Positions 1 through 14,415 of a stretch of 64,000 nucleotides of DNA are shown piece after piece. The stretch is from positions 1,364,001-1,428,000 of the forward strand of contig JAHRBS010000008.1 in NCBI GenBank assembly GCA_024305745.1, written 5' to 3'. The notes beneath the pieces were generated by a model that made no database searches, was not told the origin of the DNA, and saw only the letters and a list, made by a program, of their open reading frames with translations. Each line of letters opens with the position of its first letter. Position 1 is the stretch's first letter. Source of the DNA: Polyporus tsugae. Its lineage: Eukaryota; Basidiomycota; Agaricomycetes; Polyporales; Polyporaceae. Both the position numbers and the translations under genes were made by a program.

Positions 1-3000
1 CGAACATCACCGAGCTGTTGTTACCACTCAACCCAGGGACACCGGGTGGCGTGGCGCGGGCGAGCGGCGGCGGCTGCCCCGTAAAGTTCGAGGGCGAGAG
101 GTTCGAGTACGCCATCGCGGAGGGAAACGTCATCGTCAGCGTCGGAGGGCGGCCACCCAGGCCACTCGTGAGGGGGTTGGGGTTGCCGCGTGATGTGCTG
201 GCGAATGCGGAGCCGATTCCTCCCTGGTACGGTGCAGAGGGCCGATACGTCGGTACGGGGATGCCCTTGGGCTGCGCAGCGGCAAGCGGGACGGAGGAGG
301 GATCATCGGGATTGGGAGGGGGAGACATGCGGCCGCTGCTTTTGGAGCGGACTACGCCGTCAATGGCGGGGGTTGCGGCCTTGCTGCTGGAGCCGTGGTG
401 CGATTTCTCGTGCGGCGTCGGAGACCTCTTCGGAGCCTGCGCCACGACCTTGGACAAGTTCATCTCCGTCGAATGCGACCGGTAGAACGCCGCGACCTGG
501 ATCGTCGTCTATGTACATGGCGACATCTCGTCAAACACTTACACAAGAGAAACGACATGTCTAGGACACACCTTGTTGGCCATCGACGCGGCGATCCGCT
601 TGAAATCGTCACCATGCTGGGCGAGCAGCTTCAGGAAAAGAGCTGTTAGGGGCTCCTGTATCACTAATCGGGGTGTGGGGTGGAGGGTACGGATGAGACT
701 TGCCTCTGTCATCGTCCGACCAGTTCCCGGACCCACCTCCCTGCTTCTTGCGCGGGGCGGGATCGGACGGTTCGCCAGGCTTGTTTTCCGTTACGGGAGT
801 CGAAGGTGTCTGGCTCTCGTCCCCAGCCGCAGCCGCTTCCGCCTCGAGCTCAGCTTTGCTCTTGCGGCCCTTGCGGGTCCGCTTGGCTGGTCTCTCCTCG
901 TCCTGTGAAGACAGATTCAGATTCAGTGTCGGCGCGAAGCCCGATAAAAGCACGGTGTACTACTTACCGCCGGTTGTTCAACACCGCCATCCCCCTCCAT
1001 CGCAGCAGCGGCCTTCGCGGACGGATTCGCACGTCGACGGGGCCGCTTCTGCCCGTTGGGTTCGGGATCGGGTGTAGGCGTGGGGTCTGGTGTGTTCTGG
1101 GCCGTCCCCCTTCTCGAAAGCGGCGCCTTCCTCGTCGACACAGGCTCGGTCGGCTCGGCACTCGTGCTCGCGGGAGGCACCGGGGTAGCAGAGCCCGCGG
1201 CACCGCGTTTCCGCCTCCCAGAGCTACTTGGTGTGCCATCCCGCTTCCCAGAGACCTCGTCGTCGTGCTTGAGGATGTCCGCAAGAAGGGCGTTGCCTTT
1301 CTGCTTGCCGTTGCGGCCGCGACGTGTCCGCTTGCCGATGGTGTTGTACTGCGCGATGATCTTGCGGAAGTCGATGGTCGTGTTCTTGTGCAGGTAGTAG
1401 TACGCGACGCATTGCGCGGGTGACTTGTTCGGGAGGTAGTCCGCGATGATGCCGAACTGCTTCGGGTGGATCGCGTACTTGTCGATGAGGACCTGCTTCT
1501 CCTGGTCCGCCCAGTCGTCGATGCCCGTCTCTAGCTTGTAGAAGTCGTGCGGGTCCTCCACCAGGTTGTTCGTGTCGTCGTAGATGTACTCCACCCGGCC
1601 CTTCGTCACCGAGACCATGTCCGGGATCACAGCCGCGTTCTTCTGTGAGAGGTGGTTCGCGTCCGTGAGCTCCTCGTTGCCGAGGCTGGCCAAGATCTGC
1701 TCCATCTCGAGGTCCGAGCGGACCGCGTCGCCCATTGCCGCCGTGCGCCTCGTGGTCCGACCCGCCGTAGCAGCAGCCTCCTCCAACGCGCTTGCCCGCG
1801 CGACCTCGTCCAGCTTCGCGCAGTGGACCATCCAGCGTTCGTGCAAGGCGAGATACTCCTTCCGCAACTGCGCTACCTTCTCCGCTAATGCAGCCCGGTG
1901 CTGCGCAAATCGCTTCCGCAAGGAGTGCTTCGTTCCGCCAAATAGGCCGTCGCCGACTTGCTGTTGTACCGTCTCCGTCTCCTTCTCCACCGGAACGGAC
2001 TGCACGACAGGCTCCGGTTCAGGCGATGGCGATGACACAGCCTCGGTTTCGGCCAGCTGGCGGTTGGAAAACAGTATGGGCTCGACACGGGCATCCTGCG
2101 TGATGGGGTCGTGTCGGAAACGGAGCTTCGCGACCAACCGGAGTGCTTGTGACAGAGGAAGGTTCTGTATGTCCTTCTCCCCAAACTCGTCAGTGGGTGC
2201 CACGAAATCGTTTCTCGAAGCAGCTGAAGCAGTCTTCGAGGGGGCGGGAGCGTAGATATCCTTCTCGAGAACCGGAGCTGGGTAGGCTTCCTTCTCGGGA
2301 AGGGCAACCATGTAGGCGTCCTCCTCAGCGACAACCTCCTTCTCGGGAACAGAATCCATCTCGGGGGAAGCAGCCGGGTACGCATCCTTCTCGGGTACGA
2401 CAGCCATGTAGGCGTCCTCCTCGGCCACAACGTCGATCTCCTCCCTGAGCGTCTCCTCGCTGACTGGTGGCGAGAGTTCACCAACCTCGACATGAGGCTT
2501 CTCCGTTGCCATCGCAGAGGATACAGGTGACGTTTGGGTGCTAACCTCACGAACAGTCGTCGCAGGGGTTGGTGGAACGGGGGTTGGGATCCTGGTAACG
2601 GGTGGCTGAACGACAGGCTGAACAGTAGGCTGGACGACAGGCGCCGGCAGAAGTGGAGGTTCAATTCCAGGGGAAGGAGCCACAGATGGAGGTTCGACTA
2701 GGGAAGGAGGAGCAACAGCTGGAGGCTCGACTTGGAGGAAAGGAGCAACAGACAGTGCAGCATCGAACATGGCGATAGTGAGACCAGGGACCATCGAGTC
2801 ATCTTCCAATGCAGGAGGCTGGGGGAAAGATAACTTTGCAGCAGGGGGTGCAAGAGGGGGGACGGGAGGAGCTGGAGGTTCAGATACCTGCCGAGGCTCA
2901 GGTGGCGGCGACGGAGCAGTCTCAGACACAGCAGAAGACATCTCCATGTCCGACTCATCACCCGCCGTTTCATCGGCATTCTCTGGCGTCGTAGGTACAG

Positions 3001-4951
3001 GCGACGCAGAAGAGCTCTGGCGGGGCACAACGTGGGGTACCTGAGGCGACGAGACAGATGTGTCAATGGCGAGGCTAGGACGACTAGTCTCTTTGTCACT
3101 GCTGCTCGTGTCTTCTGAAGGAAGTTCTGCTGGTAGTAAAGTCGCCTTAATGGCAGGAGACGCTGGGGGAGACATGTCCATATCGGACTCATCTGCGTCA
3201 CCGTCATCAACAACAGCCTCGTCGGATACCTTAGTGGGTTGCGGCGCCTGATGAGGAGACTTCGGTAAGCCTATCACATGCGCCTCAGCTGCGTCTCGCG
3301 CGTGCTTAACCTGAAAGGGAACGTCTAAGCCTGAATAAATTGCGATTAATTCTGAACGCACCGGCGAGGCTGGTAGAGATACATCCATGTCTTCCACTGC
3401 ATCTCCAGCTGGCTGGTTGGACTTCTCTGGACCCTTGACGGCCTCCGACGCACCGTTCCTTGTTGGGAACATCAGCGGTGCATCGATAGCTAGGGTGGAC
3501 GGCACGAAGGAAGGCGCGTTGAACGGACGACGGACTAGAAGAGGCAGTGAGTAAATGTCCTTCCAGCTTTATATGATGTAACACGAACTACTGTTTCGCG
3601 CGTTCAGAATTGGACGTGCTTGCGGCTGCTTCGGCTGAACGACCTCAGAAGGGGCCGGAGGCGGGTGCTTATCTCCTTCGTCAACTACAGGGGGAACCTG
3701 AGGTGTTTGTGGCTTGGAGCTAACGGTGGTTGGAAGAGGGATGAAGATTGGCTGACGAGCCTGGGAAGGAGGTTTAGGGGGAAGCCCAGCCGGTGACTGT
3801 ACCTGCGATGGTTGCACCTGGGCTGCATTCACAGAACTAGCGTTGGGCGATGGAGAACGCGACTGTGGCTTCGGCGGCAGCAAACCAGCTGGTATCGGGA
3901 TACGGTTCGGCTCTGACAGCGAGATAGGCTTTCGCGGAGGAAGGGCCTCAAGATGAGGGAGCTCCAGCGACTCTCGCTTCGGAGAAAAGGATCCAGGCCC
4001 GAAGTTCGGAGGCGAATGCTTGGCACTGCGAGGAGATGCAGGACTAACCGACCTTTCATCACCTCGCCCCGGCCGATCGGGACTCGTCGAGTTATTAGGA
4101 AAGGAAGTGGATCGGTGATCCCGCGAACCGCTGTCCCCATACAAATCCTCGTCCGGACCCCAATGTTGGTCTTCTTCATATGGGGGTGGTTGATACGGTT
4201 GAGGTGGGGGTGGATGGAATTGGCGAGATTGGGGACCATGGAAAGAATGCCGGGGTCCGTTCCTGTGCCCAAAGCGACCGCGTATCATGTTCGGATTCGA
4301 GTTTGGGGGCGTGTACGGACGATATCGCTCTACGAGACGTTGTGACGAATTATATGGGAGACGACCACGGTTGCGCTCACCATGCGTTTGCTTCCAGTTA
4401 TCTGAAGGTTCAAACAGACGATTCGGAGGATGTCGTGGGCCTCCGCCCCGACGGTTCCACTTCGGCATGTGCGTGAACGGAGGAGTACGAGGCGGTGGTG
4501 GCAGGGGAGGAGGTTCTCGCCCTTCTGGGCCGTTCCATGCAGGAGGCTCTGGGTCTCTCCAACCCGGAGGGTGTTGCCAACTATCAGCCGGCGGAACGGG
4601 GAAAGGCGCATTCGGGGGAGGAGTGGGAAAGAACTCAGGCTCCGGTTTCCAGAAGTTGGGGTTGTACTCGTTGGCATAACCTTCGCGAAATGCTGGAGCG
4701 ATTGGCTCCTCTGGAGGGCCGTACCTGTCATAATACCCGAACGGAGCTGAAGGACCTGGGGGAGGATGTTCGCTGAATGGTGGCTGCTGCCGCTGCATGG
4801 GATACGGAGAAGGGTGAGTGGGAAAAACGTGGGCTGAAGGGCAAGCGCTGACATCGTAGGGCAATGACATGTTACCGGATAGACGTCGCTGGTCGGGTTT
4901 GTTGGACATAGGAGATAATGGTTGGGATGCGTTGGGAGCTTTTTGTGACAA
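1..4951 (-). CDS. SNT1/NCoR-type SANT-domain corepressor, 3' end beyond the window
   Basis: Probable scaffold subunit of a Set3/SMRT-type histone deacetylase complex in the nucleus. The first large exon (4951 to about 3590) encodes a Pro-rich, low-complexity N terminus. An intron with its acceptor near 3531 leads into a second large exon (to about 970) with acidic, Ser/Pro-rich repeats. That exon then has a predicted coiled stretch and a SANT domain near 1240-1560, with the motifs DDWADQEKQVLIDKYAIHPK and DYLPNKSPAQC. A second SANT-like domain is split by introns (NWSDDDR near 705-725; FLKLLAQHGDDFKRIAASM near 570-640). The frame continues as a Ser/Pro-rich tail to base 1, so the C terminus is missing. 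The paired SANT domains and length fit the SNT1/NCoR family. The intron near 664-703 appears to be GC-AG. The gene is divergent from the PIG-S gene. Family assignment is firm; complex membership is inferred. Confidence 0.85.
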
Positions 4952-5298
4952 ATGAGAGATGTTGAAAAGGACAGCAGCAACCGAAGAATTGTTCGTGGAT
5001 TATGTCGAGCAGTAAAGTTGAGGAGATTACGGGCCCCAGATGGGTATCTTCTGAGCCCTAGAGAACTGTACAAAGATGGCTGCGAGCCGGAGATGAGTGT
5101 CGTTCGTCAAGTTCTGTTGAGACCATCCGCCACATCTTCCCTCCATATTCAACCTCAGATTAAACTCCGATCGCCTCCCTTGCGGGGATGTTGGCTAGAC
5201 AGTTAAAACTCCGATCGCATCCATCATCGGATTAGTGCGCCGACGGAATGAGGTGGCGGATGGTCCTGTTCCCGCCCTCTCTGCGCCTCAGAAACTTC
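4952..5298. promoter_or_regulatory. Shared divergent promoter with short repeats
   Basis: About 350 bp separate the divergent SNT1-like and PIG-S start codons. It contains a perfect 13-bp inverted repeat (5121-5133 GACCATCCGCCAC and 5253-5265 GTGGCGGATGGTC) and a 13-bp direct repeat AAACTCCGATCGC at 5162-5174 and 5206-5218. No protein or RNA gene is visible. Regulatory meaning is inferred from position only. Confidence 0.5.
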
Positions 5299-7238
5299 AT
5301 GGCTGCTCTCCACATAGATCCTGCTCAGCTATGCTTTGAACAAACTCGTACTAGGCGATACATCATTGTGTCATATTGGCTAGTGATCCTCCTTGCAATT
5401 CCTCTGTGGTGGAAGACAACCAGTATCGACCGACTATCTCTTCCAGCTTCTCGCGTCTACGGCCAACGAAGACGAGAGGTACCGCTAATTATAACCTTCA
5501 ATTGTACATTAGTCTGATGGTTTGCGAGGTTCTCTTCCCTGTGACGGTGAATTTGGAACCAAGAAATGGCGGGAATGCAGACACAATTGCGCGAGAGGTG
5601 CAGGGATTGCTTCGGATGGACCCGGCCTTGCAGCAGGGGAGTGCTATCAACATTGCGGTGACATCGGGGAACAAAACGTGAGTTGAGTCAATCTCTGTTG
5701 CAGCCTTGCGTCATGGAACAATCGCAGAGATGCCGCATACAACGTTGTGCTAGACCGGGGGAACCGTGCGCCAGTCGTCGAAGGCAGGCAACTTCATTTC
5801 GGCGTGGACCCAGAACTATGTAAGTTTTTGGATACGTCCGTTATTATATGTACGTGAACCGACATCTCCCGGTCTCAGCACACGATACCTCGGTTGCAAG
5901 GCTAGCTCATACATTGAACCAACTCCTTGCCCCGTATGGCACCTATTCTGAGTCTGCGATACAGGCGCAACATGTCATGACGTACGCACCGCGTTACCGC
6001 CTTGCGTTTACCCTGCTGAACGAAGACGCGGCGAGCGGCAATGGCGCGCTTGCTTGGGATGTTCGAAACGCCATCCAGAGTAAGGCGAGTTTACTCAGCC
6101 TTGCTATCTACAAAGGACTGAATACAATCTACTGTTACGTACATAGGCCGTATCTCGCCTTTACTCAACAAGTTGTCGGTCCTGCACAACTTCACGATTG
6201 AAAGCCAGGTCCAGTTGCACTCTCCCCTTGCTTTCGAACCGCGCCACATGCTGCACGAAGGCCGCAACGCGTACGGTCTTACCCACGAAGATTTGACTGT
6301 CTTCGTGAACTCTGCCGAGTGGACTCTTTGTAAGTGGACATCATCCACGATACAAATGTGAGCTCATGTTAATACTCGTGCAGCCTCCAGCGCTTCGAAC
6401 GACCCTGTCATACATTTCGTTCTCTTCATCCCCTCCTCCAAACACAGTCCTCTCCACATCCTTGAAGAGGGTGGAGAAGAAAGCTCCTCCATCAGCCCAT
6501 CCAACGCCTTCCTCCTCCCCCAATGGGGCGGAATCGTCCTCCTCAACCCATCCTCATCTACGCCCGATCCTCTCTCCCGTCTCACCCCCTCCGACCTCGA
6601 CTCAACCTTCAGCACCTTCGCCTACCAGCTCCTCACTCTCCTCGGCGTCCCTGGCCTCCCTCCAAGCGTCCGCTCCGTAGCCACAACAGAAGGTGTCCCC
6701 GAGGAGCCATTCACGGACTGGGAGCTCGACGCGCTCCTCCGGCGCCGCGCCATCGAGAACGTCTGGGGCAGCACCGAGACGCTCGAGAGCATCGTCCGGC
6801 TCGTCGACCAGATCGAAGGCATGCCCGTCGGCCAGGACGTCCGGGGCGATATCCAGGACGCGCTCTCCGCGCTCGATAACGTACGTTCCCCCCTCTGTCG
6901 CTTGCTCTTGCCTTTCCCTTGAATCCGAACCCGAATCCCTGACGAACACAAATATAACGCAGGTCCACGAGACGGCGCGCTCCTCGCCGGTCGCGGCCCT
7001 CAAGAGCTCCGCGCGCGCACTCATGCTTTCGTCCCGCGCGTTCTTCAACCCGGGCATGCTTGCGCTCCTCTACTTCCCCGCCGAGCACAAGTACGCCGTG
7101 TACACGCCGCTCTTCGCGTCCATCGCTGCGCCTCTCGTCGGCGCCGTCCTCCGCGAGATCGCAGCCTGGCGGAGGGCCCGACGAGCCGCACAACAACAAC
7201 AGAGGAGGCCGGCCGCGGGTGGTGCCAGGCTAGACTAG
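5299..7238 (+). CDS. GPI17: GPI transamidase subunit PIG-S/Gpi17
   Basis: Subunit of the ER-membrane GPI transamidase, which attaches GPI anchors to proteins. The chosen start (5299) gives an N-terminal segment with a TM helix following TRRYIIVSYWLVILLAIP, as in PIG-S. Further exons carry LFPVTVNLEP, the ASWNNRRDAAYNVVLDRG region, YRLAFTLLNEDAASG (a family hallmark), VQLHSPLAFEP, FVNSAEWTL and FVLFIPSS. Toward the C terminus come LPQWGGIVLLNP and FAYQLLTLLGVP, then a final TM segment (LFASIAAPLVGAVLREIA) before a short basic tail ending at 7238. About seven exons are needed, with short introns (for example 5480-5529, 5680-5705, 5820-5878, 6879-6962). Length, about 530 residues, matches the family. 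Exon edges are by eye. Confidence 0.88.
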
Positions 7239-7509
7239 ACGCAGACGATGCACGATGCACGAGTCGTGCATTGATCGTGTAATTTATCGCTCCGACTTTT
7301 CTCTCTCCCCGTCGTTCGCAGACCATGTTCGACAGTGGAAACGGCAACGGCACAAGAGCGGTGAGTATGAATACATCTGAAAAGGACCCCAAACGATATC
7401 GTACATTGCCAGAGCACGCCCCTAGGTCCGCCACGTACGTCCACCACATAGGCTCAGTTTGCATTGTTGACCTCCCTCCTTTCTCCCAGCTTTCTCCTCT
7501 TTTGATTAT

Positions 7510-7961
7510 TCAGAGCGCCCTCTGCCCCAAGTCCGCCTTCTGCGCGACGGAGCTCGCGTCCTCCTTCAAGCCTCCCCCGCCCGGCCTACCTACACCACCA
7601 TGCAATACGCATCGTCCTGATCAGCACCACGGCCCCGTCGTTGTCAGCGGGACGAAGGGGAAGCACTCACGGCTGCCAAAGCTGTCCGCCCCTCTCCTCG
7701 GCGGTTGCCTCATCATGTAGTACGCGAGTGCGGCGACCCCCGCGACCCCCGCCGCGATGGCCAGCTACAATAACCCAGTCCCAGTCCCCACAAGGAATTG
7801 GGGTCAGAATCAGTGGCCATAGTAGGGCGAAACGGAAGGCTCGGAAATGACCAACGAACCGTCCTGTTGTTCGGGGGCCTGTTAGGAGACCTGGGCGGCG
7901 AGTTGGTACCCCCAGTGCCTCCAGGGGGCACTCTGCCTTGGAAGTTTGAGCCCGAGTTCAT
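7510..7961 (-). CDS. Small one-TM protein, unassigned
   Basis: Three short exons give a protein of about 90 residues. A Gly/Pro/Asn-rich N terminus starts at 7961 (MNSGSNFQGRV). Exon 2 begins after an intron of about 100 nt at TATTGTAG and encodes the hydrophobic stretch LAIAAGVAGVAALAYYMM followed by basic RQPPRR. Exon 3 ends in KEDASSVAQKADLGQRAL and a TGA at 7510. Donors GTTCGT and GTGAGT and acceptors TGTAG were used. One TM helix with a positive flank suggests a mitochondrial or ER tail-type membrane protein, but no function can be assigned. The protein modelled at 30194-30546 has the same layout. The gene is tail-to-tail with PIG-S. Confidence 0.55.
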
Positions 7962-8522
7962 GGTTTGTGCGCGGGTGGTTGATGTTGTTTCGGTCAGTTA
8001 TATCCACTGAAGAAGGTTTCGCTCGGGTCGGTAGCAAGCGATGGCGGATGAATGCAAAGTGCATCTGTCACGGCAAGCATATGTCCTGGAGCTGTGTGAC
8101 TGGTGGGGCGGGGCTTTCGACATGACGCGTGAACATGACGGTAACGGTGAAGTCATACGGCACGGGCCGGACTGGGGGGACTGTGCCGACTCCATAGCAC
8201 GCCGGACCTAGATTCGACTTCGATTTGAAGGAGTACAGTGGCGCAAACAGTACGTTGTTGCTGTGATACCACATAGAAACCGTGCAAACCTTCCACAAGA
8301 CGTCCACGCTAACCGGATCGAACCATTGACAACCCAAGGCATAACGAGGGAGGGATTTATAGTAGACCAGTTGATCACATTCGTGAAAGGATTGCCATCA
8401 ATGTAGGGATTGTACACACATGCGATTGGAGGACCGTGGGGGACATCATCAGAACAGCTCAAGAGGACAATACACATCGTACACCAAACGCTCATTCGTC
8501 GCGGATCGTCGTCTGACCCCCG
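7962..8522. other. Intergenic: upstream of the small TM gene, 3' of the E2 gene
   Basis: No frame here shows a recognisable domain or consistent splice signals. It probably holds the E2 3' UTR and the promoter of the small one-TM gene. Confidence 0.4.
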
Positions 8523-10140
<1,618 letters not shown>

Positions 10141-11407
10141 CTACCCCGCAAATATGGCCATGGTCTTGCGGAGAATGGTACGTGATGAGCGCATGTAGTC
10201 ACATGAATGCTGAGACACGTACCAGAACATCATCCCACCGTAGCCGCGGGATGGTGTTGCGCCAGGTGTACCCGGCTGGGCCGCTCTGCGCAGTATTAGA
10301 GTACGACAAGCAGAGCGTGAGGTGGGTCAGCGTCCCTGCCAACTCTAGGGAAAACAGCCCGTCGAACATATCGTGTCCATGGCCTAGCGCGAGCTTCAGA
10401 CGCGGAATGGGGTTCTCGCGCAAGGCATCTGCGGCGTAACGCTGCCAGTGTGCAGGCACTGAGCAGTAGTCGAGCATGACGAGGCGGATTGGACAGCGCA
10501 GCGACAGGACGTATAGCATCCGCGCGCAACAGATGACCCGGTCGAGCTTCTTCCACGTGTGCGAGCTTTCTTGCGCGCGTTGGTTGGCGGCGCGGATGTG
10601 GGGATAAGCGTCCTCGCGGATGCTGTTGTGGAGTCGGCCGAGGTCAAGGGTGCTGTCGAGTGCTGGGAAGAGGTGTTGGAAGTGGTCGAGCAGCGGCTTT
10701 CCCCTAAAGCTCGGCGTTGAGAGAGAGCGCACAGCGGGATACTGCGTCATGATGAAGACAGGCTCTGTAACTATATTGCCCGAGGTCTGTATTTCATCTT
10801 GGTCGATGATAAAGTTGTAGACCTTGAGTTCCTCAAGCGTTAGCGCGAGGCGGGGGAGAAACCGCTCAAGGGCAGCAGGAAACCAGTAGCCGGTAATCAT
10901 GTCCGGGGAGTGGATGGTGAGCCTACGCAGGGGGCTGCGGACCGAGCGGACGAGGAGGAACACGGTCTTGACAGAAGCTACGACGGAGAGCGAGTGGAGG
11001 CTTTGGAGCATAGCGATCGCATGGATGATACGGAGGCTGTGGAGGCCCAAGGCCTGTTCGAGGACAATTGAGATGTGCTGTAGACGCGGACATGAGGTGA
11101 GGATGTCGAGGATAAGAGAGACGTTTCCAGAATCGTCTTGAATTTGGTGAGGGAATGGCCACATCACGTTGATGTCGAGGGCGCGGACGTGGGGCGCGCG
11201 GGCAGATGTATCGGCGAGGAGGAAGGAATGGAACCGGCGAATCAATGCATCGCTTGTGAGATGTATGGGATGCATGTAAAGCAGCCATCGTGTTGCGATA
11301 GGGCGGACAGAGGAGGAGGTGAGGGCCAAGGAGAGGACGTCTGAAACGTCGGTAAGAGATTCACAGATGATTGCCAGTGCGTCCATGTTCAGTCGGAGAG
11401 GCGGCAT
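10141..11407 (-). CDS. F-box-like/leucine-rich protein of basidiomycete type
   Basis: A single long exon from ATG 11407 (MPPLRLNMDALAIICESL) encodes about 400 residues. The first 40 resemble a degenerate F-box helix set (LNMDALAIICESLTDVSDVL, LALTSSSVRPIATRWL). Irregular leucine-rich repeats follow (LILDILTSCPRLQHISIVLE, LHSLSVVASVK, LRRLTIHSPD, LALTLEELKVYNF), and the protein ends near LRWDDVL. A GTACGT donor at that point and an AG about 55 nt downstream would add a tiny last exon (TMAIFAG, stop at 10141). If unspliced, the frame stops at 10199. An upstream in-frame extension exists, but MPPL fits the family start. Expected role is substrate selection for an SCF ligase; this is family inference. 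Confidence 0.65.
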
Positions 11408-12138
11408 TGTGCCTTTAACACAGATAATTAGCGATACAAGGGACAGATGGGCTTGTTCCTGCTTGCCCTGGATGTTGCAAGTACTTACTGTAATATATAT
11501 CACTCTTGCTTAGATGGCCGTCTGAGACTCTGAGATAGCCTAGGATCACCTAGCGCTCGGCGCACTAGACGATCGATCTCCAGTTAATAGGTTCGACACA
11601 ATCCCCTCTCACGTGAACGGGAGAGGACGTGGACGGTCTTGGTATGAGACTACTCCAGTTAACGCGCGGACGGACGGTCTTCGTACGAGTAGACCAGTGT
11701 GAGAAAGCGCCGAGATGAGAACGCAATTAATATTGTTTTGTCGAGCTGAGGATTGTGGATGGACGCTGTGGACGGATAACACCCATGGGCTTGACTTATT
11801 CTTATTCTGTCAGGTATCGTCGGATCAGGCGAACCCATCGTCGATCGACGGCCTGGACGCTCCTCGTAAGCATCCAGAGTCTGAAAACACATTGCGAAAG
11901 CACTCACCCGAGAGTCTTCTCGCAGCCCAGCAACGTAGCACGATGTGAAACTAGATCGGACGCACACCTCGGTGGGGAATTGGAATCTCATACTGTATAA
12001 GCAGGCCTAGGCTACAGCGGCTACTTTACATCCTGTCGTACATCGTCTGTCGCCTCGCGTACAAAGCCAAAGCCGGGCTATCGCTGCTGGTCAATCGTGT
12101 TCTAACATCGCATCGCATCGCACCATCGCACACACGCC
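11408..12138. other. Intergenic: LRR-gene promoter and ABCE1 3' region
   Basis: No recognisable gene. Short open frames here lack conserved motifs or splice logic. Confidence 0.4.
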
Positions 12139-14415
12139 TCACTCCTCGAGGAAGAAGTAGTTGCCAGACGCTGTCCCCGCATATGTCAGATTGACACACC
12201 GGAGAAGGGAGAGAGGGAGGATGAGAACGCCACATACCCTTCTGCTCGCGGTCCTTGACACTATGCTTCTTGTTCACGCGCGGGCGGTAGTTCGTCGGGT
12301 CGCGGCGGAACGTGATCTCGAGCGATGCGAGGAACTTGTTCATGCCCGTAAGCAGCGATTGCGGCCTATGGAAAATCCGCATCCGTCAGCCCAACCCACA
12401 TTCTGAGAAGCGGGGTAAAAGGAGGGCGCGCTTACGGCGTCGCAGTGGCCGCGATGGCGGGCTGGCCCCCGAAGACGATGACGCGGTCGGCGAGGTAGGT
12501 GGCCATGATGAAGTCGTGCTCGATGATGAACGCCGTCTTCTTCGCGTGGAGGATGAAGCGCTTGATGACTTTGCTCGCGATGATACGCTGCTCGGAGTCC
12601 AAGAACCTGCACGCATTATCGTTGTGAGCCACCGATGACTGGTGTGTGGTGCGAGATGATATGTATAGGGACTTACGAGCTGGGCTCGTCGATCAGGTAC
12701 ACCGAGACACCCGGCTTCCCAAGTGCGAGGACGATGGCGACGCGCTGGAGCTCTCCTCCCGAGAGCGTCTTGACCTCCTGGTCGAGGATGGGCTCGAGGT
12801 TCATGGGCTTGATGACATCTGTGTTGAACTGTGGGTGCATGAACATCGTCTTGATGCGCTTCAGGAGCAGCATCCGGACCGTGCCCGCAAACGACGGCGA
12901 GATCGTCTGTGGCTTGAGCGAGACCGACATCGTCTGCCGCTCCGTGTTCGGGTCGTCGGGCGCGTCTCCCGCGAGGAGCTTGACGAACGTGGTCTTGCCC
13001 GTGCCGTTCTCGCCGAGCATGACGATAATCTCCGAATCGGTAAAGGTGCCGCCCTGGACGGTCAGCTTGAAGTCGCCGAGCGTCTTCGTCATGGTGGGGT
13101 AGGAGTAGTGCCGGGTGACGTCTACCAGGAGCTCTTCCGCTGTCTCGACCATCTTGAACGAGAGGGACACTTCACGGAAACGTAGGTTCTCCGTGGGGAT
13201 GAAACCGTCCAAGAAAATGTTGATACCTACACGCACTTAGAACGCGTCGGGGGTGGATAGGGGAAGGCGCGCTCACCTTCACGGACGGAGTACGGCATCG
13301 TTACGACACCGTACATTGACGGCTTGCCATACAGACAGCAAACGAAATCGGAGAGGTAGTCCAGTACTGACAAGTCGTGCTCGACGGCGATAACATAGTT
13401 ATTGGGGGTAAGGAGTTCGCGGATGACCTCGGCGGCCTTGAGACGCTGCCTGATATCCAAGTAACTTGAGGGCTCGTCGAACATGTAGACGTCCGCGCGC
13501 TGGATACACGACATGGCGATGGCGAACCGCTGGAGCTCTCCACCGGACAGCTGGCTGACCTCGCGGTTGAGGACGTTGTTGAGCTCGAGGTCGTCGCACA
13601 TCTTCTGCTTGTTGTCGCGCTCCATCTTACCATCGAGCATTTGGGACACACTCATGGTGCCCTTGATGGCACGGGGGATGTGGTCGACGTATTGGGGCTT
13701 GATGAGGGCTTTCAGGTTATCTTCAAGCACCTTGGTGAAGTAGTTCTGTAGTTCGGATCCGCGGAAGTACTTGAGGATCTCTTGCCAGTCTGGCGGGTCC
13801 TACAGGGCAATGAGAACTCGGCGGGGTGAGTTGGGATAGGGCGATGGACGAACATCGTAACGGCCGAGGTTGGGCTTGAGCTTTCCCGCGAGGATTTTGA
13901 GGGCGGTACTCTTGCCAATACCATTAGTACCGACGAGACCGAGGACTTGGCCGGGTCGTGGTGTTGGTAGACGATGGAGCTTGAAGGCGTTTGCGGTGTA
14001 TCGATGTGTTACTTCGGAGTCGAGGTTTGTGGGGAGGTTGATGATGGCAATGGCTTCGAATGGGCATCTTGGTTGCGTGTAGGTACAAATGCAGGAGAAT
14101 GAGATAGAGAGCGAAGACGCACTTTTTGACGCATATACCACACCCGATGCAGAGGAACTCGGAGAGAAAAGCGATCTTGTCGGTCGGTTTGACCTCGATG
14201 CACAGCTTCCCTACAGCACTCCTTCAGAGATTGCACAGCTTGATTTGAGGAAATCGTACCCATTTTCACGACAGGACATGACTGCAACGTCGATCAGTAA
14301 ATGCCCAAGCTCGGAGGAATCAGCAGCGACGGACCTTCTTGCATTCCTGCGCGCATCGTTTTGGCTTGCACCTATTGGAGTCGACGATGGCTATACGAGT
14401 GATTTTGTCGGCCAT
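12139..14415 (-). CDS. RLI1: ABCE1/Rli1 ribosome-recycling ATPase
   Basis: Essential iron-sulfur ABC protein that splits ribosomes after termination. Exon 1 (ATG 14415) gives [20 protein letters not shown]; the next small exons complete the Cys-rich domain with [10 protein letters not shown] and [11 protein letters not shown], so all eight cluster cysteines are visible. NBD1 has Walker [15 protein letters not shown], signature [15 protein letters not shown] and Walker [18 protein letters not shown]2 has [16 protein letters not shown], signature [24 protein letters not shown] then [13 protein letters not shown], and the H-loop [19 protein letters not shown]. The C terminus [15 protein letters not shown]...NYFFLEE ends at TGA 12139. 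Eight or more introns. Length, about 600 residues, matches the family. A clear ortholog. Confidence 0.95.
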
